Shown here: in pieces, positions 1 through 5,440 of the stretch
How positions within the stretch are numbered: the first letter of the stretch is position 1
Layout of the letters: each line of letters begins with the position of its first letter
From: Desulfurobacterium sp.
Lineage (GTDB): Bacteria; Aquificota; Aquificia; Desulfurobacteriales; Desulfurobacteriaceae
Assembly: GCA_026988135.1 (NCBI GenBank)
Contig: JALSLT010000075.1
Location: forward strand, 1 to 5,440
Reading direction: 5' to 3'
Length of the DNA: 5,440 bases
Notes under the pieces: generated by a model
Databases searched by the model: none
Seen by the model: the letters and a program-made list of their open reading frames with translations, nothing else
What the model was told of the DNA's origin: nothing
Program-made: the position numbers and the translations under genes

Positions 1-360
1 GACGGAGAAAGCTATACTACAGCAAAATTTTATGAAAGGGAAGATTTTAAAACTATTCTTTTTCGTATTATAGAGGCTTGTTTTCTCCTTGATGAGATGG
101 GTGTTGAACATAGAGAATTAAAAGGAGAGGACCATATAATCGTTGCCAATAGAGGTGTAAAATTTATAGATTTTGAAAGTGCAAAATATACCGAAAACCC
201 GAGAAATCTCCTCCAATTTTTAGGCTCCCATATTCTAAACCTTTCTCAGGATTTTATAAATCATCTAAACATTGATTCCAAGAAGCTTAAAACAGGAATA
301 GAGCTTTACAAAGAAAGCAGAAAAGCTGGATTAGATGAGATATTAAAAGCGGTTAGATAA
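1..360 (+). CDS. Predicted Ser/Thr protein kinase-like protein (COG2112-like), 3' part only
   Basis: The reading frame is open from base 1 to a TAA at 358-360, giving 119 C-terminal residues; the start lies upstream of the window. An ATG at 97 falls inside the conserved domain and is not the start. Seen: an HREL motif (fragment residues 37-40) preceded by LDEMGVE, then HIIV (45-48), then FIDFESA (55-61). This order matches the catalytic-loop region (DHGxL...HVIV) and the DFE-type metal-binding motif of the archaeal predicted kinase family COG2112, which is distantly related to RIO/Bud32-like kinases. The next segment (PRNLLQFLGSHIL) also fits that family, which has a conserved PKN-type stretch there. 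The tail after about residue 80 is helical and charged. The N-lobe with the ATP-binding lysine is outside the window, so activity cannot be judged, and the substrate is unknown. The next gene is 111 bases away and probably has its own promoter. Family assignment is from remembered motifs. Confidence 0.6.
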   Translation, partial: DGESYTTAKFYEREDFKTILFRIIEACFLLDEMGVEHRELKGEDHIIVANRGVKFIDFESAKYTENPRNLLQFLGSHILNLSQDFINHLNIDSKKLKTGIELYKESRKAGLDEILKAVR

Positions 361-425
361 ATTTATTGCATTGGCATACCTATTCTTTTTCCGTTTTCAG
401 ATTTAGACTTTCTTAAAATCCTTTA

Positions 426-434
426 TGTTAAAAT
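426..434 (+). promoter_or_regulatory. Probable extended -10 promoter element for hmdII
   Basis: TGTTAAAAT has the form TGn followed by a TATAAT-like hexamer (TAAAAT, 429-434), an extended -10 box. It lies 37 bases before the hmdII ATG, which implies a 5' leader of roughly 30 bases. The same nine bases recur upstream of carB at 2014-2022. No convincing -35 is seen at the usual spacing; the closest match is TTAGAC at 403-408, 20 bases upstream of the hexamer. The rest of the 361-471 gap is A+T-rich, and I see no terminator for the upstream gene in it. Confidence 0.45.
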
Positions 435-460
435 CAATTTATGTTGAAAATTATTGTTTT

Positions 461-467
461 GCGGAGG
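461..467 (+). promoter_or_regulatory. Ribosome binding site that fixes the hmdII start
   Basis: GCGGAGG ends four bases before the ATG at 472. A longer in-frame reading could begin at a TTG at 454, but that would place this strong Shine-Dalgarno site inside the coding region and add six residues (MFCGGF) before the conserved MKIAIFG beginning. The ATG at 472 is therefore preferred. Confidence 0.8.
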
Positions 468-471
468 ATTT

Positions 472-1527
472 ATGAAAATAGCGATATTTGGTTTTGGAAA
501 TCAAACATATTATAGAGATGTCCTAAAAATTCAAGAGATACTTGGTGGGGAACCTCCGTTCGGGGGAAGCCGAATGGCCATGGAATTTGCTCAGGCAGGT
601 TACGATGTAACCCTTGCAGATCCCCATATGGATACTATCGATTCTTCTTTTATTTCAAAACTTGAAATAGCCGATGTTAAATTAACTAAAGATGACATTA
701 AGGCGGCAAAAGAGGCTGAAGTTGCTGTTCTGTTTACTCCTTTTAGAAGTGGTATTACAAAACAGATAGCCGAAACCATTATTCCGTATCTTGCGAAAGA
801 TGCGGTAATAACAACTGCATGTACTATGCCAATACTTGTTTTGGAAATAGCCGTAAGGAATACTCTTTTTATGGAAGATAGGGAAGACATCGGATTTTCA
901 ACAATGCACCCGGCTGCTATTCCGGGTACACCTCAACATAAGCAATACTTTATAGCTACTAATGAGCTTTTGGAGGAACAGATAGTCAAAGAAGAACAGG
1001 TTGATAGACTGAAAAAAATTGCGGAAGATACTGGAAAAAAAGCTTATCCTATCCCTGCCGAGCTTGTATCGGCAATTGGTGACATGGGTGTTGTTGCAAC
1101 CGCTGCTGCATTTGCAAGTGTCCTTGAATATTATTCGGTTTCTAAAAATGTATTAAAAACGACAAAAGAGATGACAGAGTTTCAACTTGTGCAGTCCTTT
1201 CAGGTTATGGCAAGTATAATTGCAAAATATGGGATTGAAGGGTTAATTAACTTTATCAACCCTGATGCTCTAAAAACATCTCTTAATTCTATGCTATATG
1301 ACAACGGTTTACAGAAAACAGCTTTTGCTTCGATGGAGACTTTAAACAATATTGATAATCTAATAAGCAACTTTAGAGAAGAGATTGTTAAAAAACCGCG
1401 TTCAACATTTCTTTCCGCTCCTTCTCCTATGTTACTTTCTTACATTAAAGATTTGGCTGGAGAGGATGTTGCAAGAGGGATTATAAGAGAAGCCTTGAGA
1501 AAACTTTATGAAGGCGACAAATATTAA
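472..1527 (+). CDS. hmdII: HmdII-type [Fe]-hydrogenase paralog (H2-forming methylene-tetrahydromethanopterin dehydrogenase-related protein)
   Basis: 351 residues from ATG 472. The N-terminus is a Rossmann fold: MKIAIFGFGN at 1-10, with an acidic end of beta-2 near ADP (49-51). The family signature GGEPPFGGSRMA (25-36) separates HmdII/III-type proteins from true Hmd and from ordinary dehydrogenases. LFTPF (87-91) is followed by TTACTMP (114-120), whose Cys117 aligns with the iron-ligating Cys176 of methanogen Hmd. MHPAAIPGTPQH (145-156) follows, with His146 matching Hmd His201. The C-terminal half (about 200-300) is the helical dimerisation region, including GDMGVVATAAAFASVLEYY. There is no histidine before residue 52, so the catalytic His14 of Hmd is missing, as expected for a paralog with little or no Hmd activity. 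Known of the family: Hmd uses the FeGP cofactor to hydrogenate methenyl-H4MPT; Desulfurobacterium HmdII reconstituted with FeGP acts weakly on tetrahydrofolate derivatives. Inferred: an FeGP-binding, probably cytoplasmic regulatory or sensory protein, cotranscribed with the downstream Roadblock gene. The family call is firm; the function is not. Confidence 0.9.
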   Translation: MKIAIFGFGNQTYYRDVLKIQEILGGEPPFGGSRMAMEFAQAGYDVTLADPHMDTIDSSFISKLEIADVKLTKDDIKAAKEAEVAVLFTPFRSGITKQIAETIIPYLAKDAVITTACTMPILVLEIAVRNTLFMEDREDIGFSTMHPAAIPGTPQHKQYFIATNELLEEQIVKEEQVDRLKKIAEDTGKKAYPIPAELVSAIGDMGVVATAAAFASVLEYYSVSKNVLKTTKEMTEFQLVQSFQVMASIIAKYGIEGLINFINPDALKTSLNSMLYDNGLQKTAFASMETLNNIDNLISNFREEIVKKPRSTFLSAPSPMLLSYIKDLAGEDVARGIIREALRKLYEGDKY

Positions 1528-1534
1528 GGAGGAG
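1526..1534 (+). promoter_or_regulatory. Strong Shine-Dalgarno overlapping the hmdII stop codon
   Basis: AAGGAGGAG begins inside the TAA stop of hmdII (1525-1527) and ends four bases before the ATG at 1539. This near-complete anti-16S match suggests efficient, probably coupled translation of the Roadblock gene from the hmdII message. Confidence 0.8.
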
Positions 1535-1538
1535 TTAA

Positions 1539-1919
1539 ATGGCAAGCAAAAAGGAACTTCTTGAAGATGTTTTATCAATTTTAACCGATTCTCTCGGAGC
1601 GGATATAATGGGTGCTATTGTTGCAACACCTGATGGGCAAGTTGTCGTTTCAACAATGCTTAAAGGAAATTTAAGTGCTGAAAAATTAGCAGCTATGTCC
1701 GCCGCTGTTGTCGGGACATCGGAAAGATTATCAAAAGTTGTAGAAGCCGGAGACTTTGAAGATGCTTTAATAAGATGTTCAAAACAAAACATCCTTTCAA
1801 AGAAGGCAGGAAAAAGAGCTATTCTTGTGGTTGTTGTAAAATCGGAAGCAAATGTGGGACTTTTGAATATAGAAGTTGAAGATGCTATTGAGAGAATAAA
1901 ATCTATTCTTGGAGTTTAA
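1539..1919 (+). CDS. Roadblock/LC7 domain protein (MglB-like)
   Basis: 126 residues forming one Roadblock/LC7 domain with no signal peptide or membrane segment. Visible: an N-terminal helix (about 4-18), then GADIMGAIVATPDGQVVVST (20-39), the typical first two strands with the turn PDG. A long Ala-rich helix follows (LSAEKLAAMSAAVVGTSERL, 45-64). Further strands lie at about 75-87 and 93-100 (AILVVVV at 94-100), and a closing helix at about 105-124 (NVGLLNIEVEDAIERI). This matches the stand-alone bacterial and archaeal Roadblock proteins. Members of the family form dimers that bind or activate small Ras-like GTPases such as MglA, or act as signalling scaffolds. No such GTPase lies in the window. 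The gene starts 11 bases after hmdII with its ribosome binding site overlapping the hmdII stop, and a terminator follows, so the pair forms a short operon. A role in signalling with HmdII is inference from position only. Confidence 0.85.
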   Translation: MASKKELLEDVLSILTDSLGADIMGAIVATPDGQVVVSTMLKGNLSAEKLAAMSAAVVGTSERLSKVVEAGDFEDALIRCSKQNILSKKAGKRAILVVVVKSEANVGLLNIEVEDAIERIKSILGV

Positions 1920-1931
1920 ATTATTATTTAT

Positions 1932-1971
1932 CAACGCTTCTCAATTAGGGAGGCGTTGCTCTCTCTTTTTT
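1932..1971 (+). terminator. Rho-independent terminator after the hmdII-Roadblock operon
   Basis: Bases 1932-1942 pair with 1948-1958 in an 11-bp stem that includes two G-U pairs, closed by the five-base loop AATTA. A pyrimidine run follows, ending in six T's at 1966-1971. The T run begins seven bases past the stem, slightly far but within normal variation. It lies 12 bases after the Roadblock stop codon and separates that operon from carB. Confidence 0.7.
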
Positions 1972-2013
1972 CTTTAAAAATTGCTTTCTTTGGATGTTTT
2001 ATCTTTAAATTAT

Positions 2014-2022
2014 TGTTAAAAT
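2014..2022 (+). promoter_or_regulatory. Probable extended -10 promoter element for carB
   Basis: TGTTAAAAT, identical to the nonamer upstream of hmdII, with hexamer TAAAAT at 2017-2022, 32 bases before the carB start codon. It sits downstream of the terminator, as expected for an independent carB promoter. No good -35 is seen at 16-18 bases; TTGGAT at 1990-1995 is too far upstream (21 bases). The implied leader of about 25 bases leaves no room for a PyrR-type attenuator between promoter and gene. Confidence 0.45.
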
Positions 2023-2041
2023 AGCAAATTGAATCTATCAA

Positions 2042-2048
2042 GCGGAGG
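2042..2048 (+). promoter_or_regulatory. Ribosome binding site deciding the TTG start of carB
   Basis: GCGGAGG lies six bases before the TTG at 2055. The residues that follow (PKRTDIKK) are the standard beginning of bacterial CarB, so initiation at this TTG is well supported even though it is not ATG. The same seven bases form the hmdII ribosome binding site. Confidence 0.8.
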
Positions 2049-2054
2049 TAAGCC

Positions 2055-5000
2055 TTGCCAAAAAGAACAGATATAAAGAAAATAATGATAATAGGTTCCG
2101 GTCCTATTGTCATTGGACAGGCAGCAGAGTTTGACTATTCCGGTACTCAGGCGTGTAAAGCCTTAAAAGAGGAGGGGTATGAGGTCATTCTTGTTAACTC
2201 CAATCCGGCAACTATTATGACAGATCCTGATATTTCCGACAGAACATATATTGAACCTTTGACAGTGGAGTTTCTTGAAAAAATAATTAAGACAGAACAA
2301 CCTGATGCTCTTTTGCCAACCGTTGGTGGACAGACTGCATTAAACCTTGCAGTTGATCTAAAAGATGCAGGAATACTTGAGAAATACGGAGTTGAGCTTA
2401 TAGGTGCCAATGTCGATGCGATAAAAAAGGCAGAGGATAGAGAGCTTTTTAAGGAACTGATGGTAAAAATAGGTCTTGATGTGCCTAAAAGCGCTATAGT
2501 TCGTTCTTTGGAAGAAGCTATGGATGTTCTTGAAAATATAGGTTTACCTGCCATAATTCGTCCTGCTTTTACATTAGGAGGTGAGGGCGGCGGTGTTGCT
2601 TATAATGTTGAAGAGTATGAAGATATAGTTAGAAAAGGTCTTGATGCAAGTCCAATTTCCGAAGTGCTAGTTGAGGAATCTGTTCTTGGGTGGAAAGAAT
2701 TTGAACTTGAAGTGATGAGAGATTTAAATGACAATGTGGTGATTATCTGTTCCATTGAAAATATGGATCCGATGGGAGTCCATACCGGAGAATCCGTAAC
2801 CGTTGCTCCCATACAAACTTTAACGGATAAGGAATATCAGTTTTTAAGAGATGCTGCAATAAAAGTTATACGAGAAATAGGTGTTGAAACCGGGGGGTCA
2901 AACGTTCAATTTGCTATTAATCCGGAAGACGGAAGAGTTATAGTGATAGAGATGAATCCGAGAGTTTCCCGTTCATCCTCTCTTGCTTCAAAAGCTACCG
3001 GTTTCCCAATTGCCAAGATAGCTGCAAAATTAGCTGTTGGATATACTCTTGACGAACTCCCGAATGATATAACGAAGAAAACTCCGGCATCATTTGAGCC
3101 TGCAATAGATTATTGTGTGGTTAAATTTCCCAGATGGTCCTTTGAAAAGTTTAAAGAAGCTGAGCCGGTATTAACGACCTCTATGAAGTCGGTTGGAGAA
3201 GTAATGTCTATTGGAAGGACTTTTAAAGAGGCGTTTTTAAAGGCCGTTCGTTCTCTTGAAATAGGGAGATACAGTTTGTTTATGAAAGGTGTGGAAAAGC
3301 TTTCAGATTCTGAGCTTGATTCTCGGATAGCCGTGCCTACTCCTGATAGAATGTGGTATCTATCTGAGGGTTTTAGAAGAGGCAAGTCTATAGATGAAAT
3401 ATATAATTTGTGCAAAATCGACAAATGGTTTTTATGCAATATAAAGCAGATTGTGGATTTGGAGAGAGACCTTGCAAAATATGATTTGGATACAGTTCCT
3501 TTAGAACTTTTCAAACTTGCCAAAAAGTGGGGTTTTTCCGATAACTATCTTGCCAAAGTTTGGAATGTGTCTGAAGAAAAGTTAAGAAAGAAAAGGGAGA
3601 AAGAGATTCCCGTCTTATATAAAACAGTGGATACCTGTGCCGGGGAGTTTGAGGCATATACTCCTTACTTCTATTCAACTTATGATGGAATTGGGTGTGA
3701 AGTTTCCCCTTCAGATAATGAGAAGGTCGCTGTTTTTGGTTCCGGTCCGAACAGGATAGGTCAGGGAGTAGAGTTTGATTATTGTTGTGTTCATTCCGTA
3801 TGGGCTTTAAGAGAGCTTGGTTATGAAGCTCATATGATTAATTGTAATCCTGAAACTGTTTCAACGGATTACGATACTTCAGATAAACTCTTTTTTGAGC
3901 CTCTTACTTTTGAAGATGCCCTTAATATCGTTAAAAAGGAAAACCATAAGGGAGTTATAGTTCAATTTGGTGGACAAACTCCTTTAAAACTGGCTGTTCC
4001 TTTTGAAAAGGAGGGAGTTGAAATTATAGGGACAAGTCCGGAAAGTATAGATATAGCGGAAGATAGAGAGCGTTTTAGAGAACTTTTAAATAAACTTGCT
4101 TTGAGGCAACCTCCTTCAGGAATAGCTCATTCCCTTAAAGAGGCGGAAGAGATTGCGAAAGAAATTGGATTTCCGGTTCTTATGAGACCTTCTTATGTTC
4201 TTGGCGGGAGGGCGATGAGAATAGTTGATAATCTGGAAGAGCTCAGAAACTATATGAGTGAAGCTGTTGACGTATCGGAGGATAAACCGGTATTGATAGA
4301 TAAATTTCTTGAAGATGCGGTAGAGTTTGATGTTGACGCTGTTGCTGACGGAGAGTCGGTTGTTATCGGTGGTGTTATGGAACATATAGAAGAAGCGGGA
4401 ATCCATTCCGGTGATAGTGCTTGTGTCTTTCCTACATTTTCGGTTTCAAAAGATATAGTAGAAAAAATAAAAGATATTACTAGAAAATTGGCTTTGGAAT
4501 TAAAAGTTAAAGGACTTATTAATATTCAATTTGCTGTTAAAGATAGTGAAATCTACATTATAGAAGTAAATCCAAGAGCATCAAGGACGGTTCCTTTTAT
4601 AAGTAAAGCAACAGGTACTCCTTTTGCAAAGATAGCCACAAAAGTTGCTCTTGGAAAAACCTTAAAGGAGCTAAACATAACAGAGGCAGAGCCATCTTAT
4701 TACTCTGTAAAGGAAGCTGTTTTTCCCTTTAACAGATTTCCGAAAGTTGATCCTGTTCTTTCACCTGAGATGAAATCGACCGGGGAAGTTATGGGAATAG
4801 ATGAAGATTTGGGGAAAGCTTTTTACAAAGCACAGCTTGCCGCAGGTTCCAGACTACCTATAGACCCTTCAAGCGGAAAAGTTTTTATTAGTGTTAAGAA
4901 TAAAGATAAACCGAAGATACTTGAAATTGCTAAAGTTTTAACGGATATGGGTTTTGAACTGGTGTCAACAGAAGGGACTTATAAATTTTTAAAAGAGAAC

Positions 5001-5279
5001 AGCGTTCCTGTATCTATTGTTTATAAAATTCAGGAAGGTAGAAGACCTAACATTGCCGATATGATAAAAAACGGAGAAATAACCATGATTATTAATACCC
5101 CTACCGGGACAAAGTCTAAAAAAGATGCAATGAGTATAAGAAGACTTGCGGTTAATTTTAGGATTCCTTATTACACTACGATAAGAGGAGCACAGGCAGT
5201 TGTGAAAGCTATATTTTCCGTTAGAGAGAGAATGTTTGATGTTAAATCCTTACAGGATTACCATAAAAGTATTTCTTAG
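2055..5279 (+). CDS. carB: Carbamoyl-phosphate synthase, large subunit
   Basis: 1074 residues, about the length of E. coli CarB (1073), starting at TTG. With the small subunit CarA, which supplies ammonia from glutamine, it makes carbamoyl phosphate from bicarbonate and two ATP in the cytoplasm, for pyrimidines and arginine. Domains by similarity: carboxyphosphate ATP-grasp half (about 1-400), oligomerisation domain (about 400-550), carbamoyl-phosphate ATP-grasp half (about 551-930), C-terminal MGS-like allosteric domain (about 935-1074). Each half opens with a GSGPxxIGQ motif (14-22 and 562-570). Catalytic residues are present: Arg129, Arg169, Glu215, Gln285, Glu299, Asn301 and Arg303 in the first half, and Arg671, Arg711, Glu757, Gln825, Glu837, Asn839 and Arg841 in the second. 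The second-half residues are shifted by four from E. coli numbering. The allosteric domain retains GFELVSTEGT (966-975) and a TPTG loop (1015-1018), which in the family responds to UMP or similar ligands. The gene is intact and unsplit. carA is not in the window, so the subunits are not adjacent on this side. Its own promoter is likely. Confidence 0.98.
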   Translation: MPKRTDIKKIMIIGSGPIVIGQAAEFDYSGTQACKALKEEGYEVILVNSNPATIMTDPDISDRTYIEPLTVEFLEKIIKTEQPDALLPTVGGQTALNLAVDLKDAGILEKYGVELIGANVDAIKKAEDRELFKELMVKIGLDVPKSAIVRSLEEAMDVLENIGLPAIIRPAFTLGGEGGGVAYNVEEYEDIVRKGLDASPISEVLVEESVLGWKEFELEVMRDLNDNVVIICSIENMDPMGVHTGESVTVAPIQTLTDKEYQFLRDAAIKVIREIGVETGGSNVQFAINPEDGRVIVIEMNPRVSRSSSLASKATGFPIAKIAAKLAVGYTLDELPNDITKKTPASFEPAIDYCVVKFPRWSFEKFKEAEPVLTTSMKSVGEVMSIGRTFKEAFLKAVRSLEIGRYSLFMKGVEKLSDSELDSRIAVPTPDRMWYLSEGFRRGKSIDEIYNLCKIDKWFLCNIKQIVDLERDLAKYDLDTVPLELFKLAKKWGFSDNYLAKVWNVSEEKLRKKREKEIPVLYKTVDTCAGEFEAYTPYFYSTYDGIGCEVSPSDNEKVAVFGSGPNRIGQGVEFDYCCVHSVWALRELGYEAHMINCNPETVSTDYDTSDKLFFEPLTFEDALNIVKKENHKGVIVQFGGQTPLKLAVPFEKEGVEIIGTSPESIDIAEDRERFRELLNKLALRQPPSGIAHSLKEAEEIAKEIGFPVLMRPSYVLGGRAMRIVDNLEELRNYMSEAVDVSEDKPVLIDKFLEDAVEFDVDAVADGESVVIGGVMEHIEEAGIHSGDSACVFPTFSVSKDIVEKIKDITRKLALELKVKGLINIQFAVKDSEIYIIEVNPRASRTVPFISKATGTPFAKIATKVALGKTLKELNITEAEPSYYSVKEAVFPFNRFPKVDPVLSPEMKSTGEVMGIDEDLGKAFYKAQLAAGSRLPIDPSSGKVFISVKNKDKPKILEIAKVLTDMGFELVSTEGTYKFLKENSVPVSIVYKIQEGRRPNIADMIKNGEITMIINTPTGTKSKKDAMSIRRLAVNFRIPYYTTIRGAQAVVKAIFSVRERMFDVKSLQDYHKSIS

Positions 5280-5286
5280 TGATTTT

Positions 5287-5320
5287 CGGGGGAAAACCCC
5301 CGTTTCATAGGTTTATTTTT
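5287..5320 (+). terminator. GC-rich hairpin after carB, probable terminator
   Basis: CGGGGG (5287-5292) pairs perfectly with CCCCCG (5297-5302) around an AAAA loop, eight bases after the carB TAG. TTTCATAG follows directly, then a T-rich stretch reaching at least base 5320. The T tract touching the stem is short, so termination may be imperfect. On the opposite strand the stem is followed by A's, so it does not look like an intrinsic terminator in that direction. Confidence 0.7.
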
Positions 5321-5439
5321 TCTACGAATATTCCGCACTTTAATAGATAAAACGGTAGAAAGGAAAGAAGCTCTTCCACTTTTTCTTTCACTAATTCTTC
5401 TTTTCTTCTTTCAGATAATCTATCAGTTTGATGGATTGA
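5305..5439 (-). CDS. Possible C-terminal end of a convergent hypothetical gene
   Basis: On the minus strand, one frame is open from the right edge (codon at 5439-5437) to a TGA at 5307-5305, giving 44 residues. The start would be outside the window. The sequence is charged and helix-like in its first half (LSERRKEELVKEKVEELL), followed by a short hydrophobic part (LPFYLLKCGIF) and the end VEKINL. Its composition looks protein-like and the arrangement would be convergent with carB, with stop codons 25 bases apart. I do not recognise a family. The plus strand is also open across this stretch but has no usable start codon until the last few bases. Confidence is low because the fragment is short. 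Confidence 0.45.
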   Translation of the reverse strand, partial: SIHQTDRLSERRKEELVKEKVEELLSFLPFYLLKCGIFVEKINL

Positions 5440-5440
5440 G

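Noticed and set aside
97..360. Stand-alone 87-residue gene starting at ATG 97
   Set aside because: The frame is open back to base 1 and the residues before the ATG continue the kinase-like domain, so this is the 3' part of a longer gene.
361..425. Possible terminator after the kinase-like gene
   Set aside because: Only very short pairings are visible, such as TGC with GCA around 367-375; there is no stable stem followed by a T run.
454..471. Six extra codons before hmdII, starting at TTG 454
   Set aside because: They would contain the GCGGAGG ribosome binding site. The family begins at MKIAIFG, which is the ATG at 472.
600..890. Minus-strand open frame within hmdII
   Set aside because: Antisense shadow of the conserved hmdII frame, with no ribosome binding site or recognisable product. 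The frame at 1535-1792 opposite the Roadblock gene is rejected for the same reason.
1931..2113. 60-residue minus-strand frame across the terminator and carB start
   Set aside because: It spans the terminator hairpin, the carB promoter and the conserved carB N-terminus, and its sequence is low in complexity.
2147..2554. Minus-strand open frame within carB
   Set aside because: It lies wholly inside the well-conserved carB coding sequence and is a shadow frame; its Ser-rich translation resembles no family. The same applies to the minus frames at 2600-2812, 3110-3523 and 4116-4406.
2055..5279. Internal repeat of carB read as a tandem duplication
   Set aside because: The two similar halves, each with its own GSGPxxIGQ motif, are the normal ancient internal duplication of the CarB family and not a recent event.

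Overview
The window is A+T-rich bacterial DNA with strong GGAGG-type Shine-Dalgarno sites and tightly packed genes. The most informative gene encodes an HmdII-type paralog of [Fe]-hydrogenase. That family is mainly methanogenic, and the bacterial carriers I know of are Desulfurobacterium-type members of the Aquificota. Next to it is a bacterial-style carB with a TTG start. A thermophilic, hydrogen-oxidising Desulfurobacteriaceae-like bacterium is therefore my best guess. This is inference from gene content; no rRNA or other marker gene is present.

Layout, left to right on the + strand: (1) bases 1-360 hold the 3' end of a gene that enters from outside the window and resembles the archaeal-type predicted Ser/Thr kinase family COG2112. 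(2) A 111-base gap follows, with a probable extended -10 promoter. (3) hmdII runs from 472 to 1527. (4) Eleven bases later comes a small Roadblock/LC7 protein (1539-1919), whose ribosome binding site overlaps the hmdII stop codon, so the two form a two-gene operon. (5) A rho-independent terminator (1932-1971) and a second copy of the same TGTTAAAAT promoter-like motif lead into (6) a complete, unsplit carB (2055-5279). (7) A GC-rich hairpin follows carB. (8) The right edge may carry the end of a convergent minus-strand gene (5305-5439).

CarB is ordinary housekeeping: carbamoyl phosphate for pyrimidines and arginine. It appears to be transcribed separately from the hmdII pair. The unusual part is hmdII plus Roadblock. 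The HmdII protein keeps the cysteine that ligates iron in Hmd and the HP motif, but has no histidine where Hmd has its catalytic His14. It is cotranscribed with a protein of a family that usually works with small Ras-like GTPases or in signalling. A hydrogen- or one-carbon-responsive regulatory module is a reasonable hypothesis, but nothing in the sequence proves it. No Hcg cofactor-biosynthesis gene, MglA-type GTPase, tRNA, CRISPR array, insertion sequence or riboswitch was recognised.
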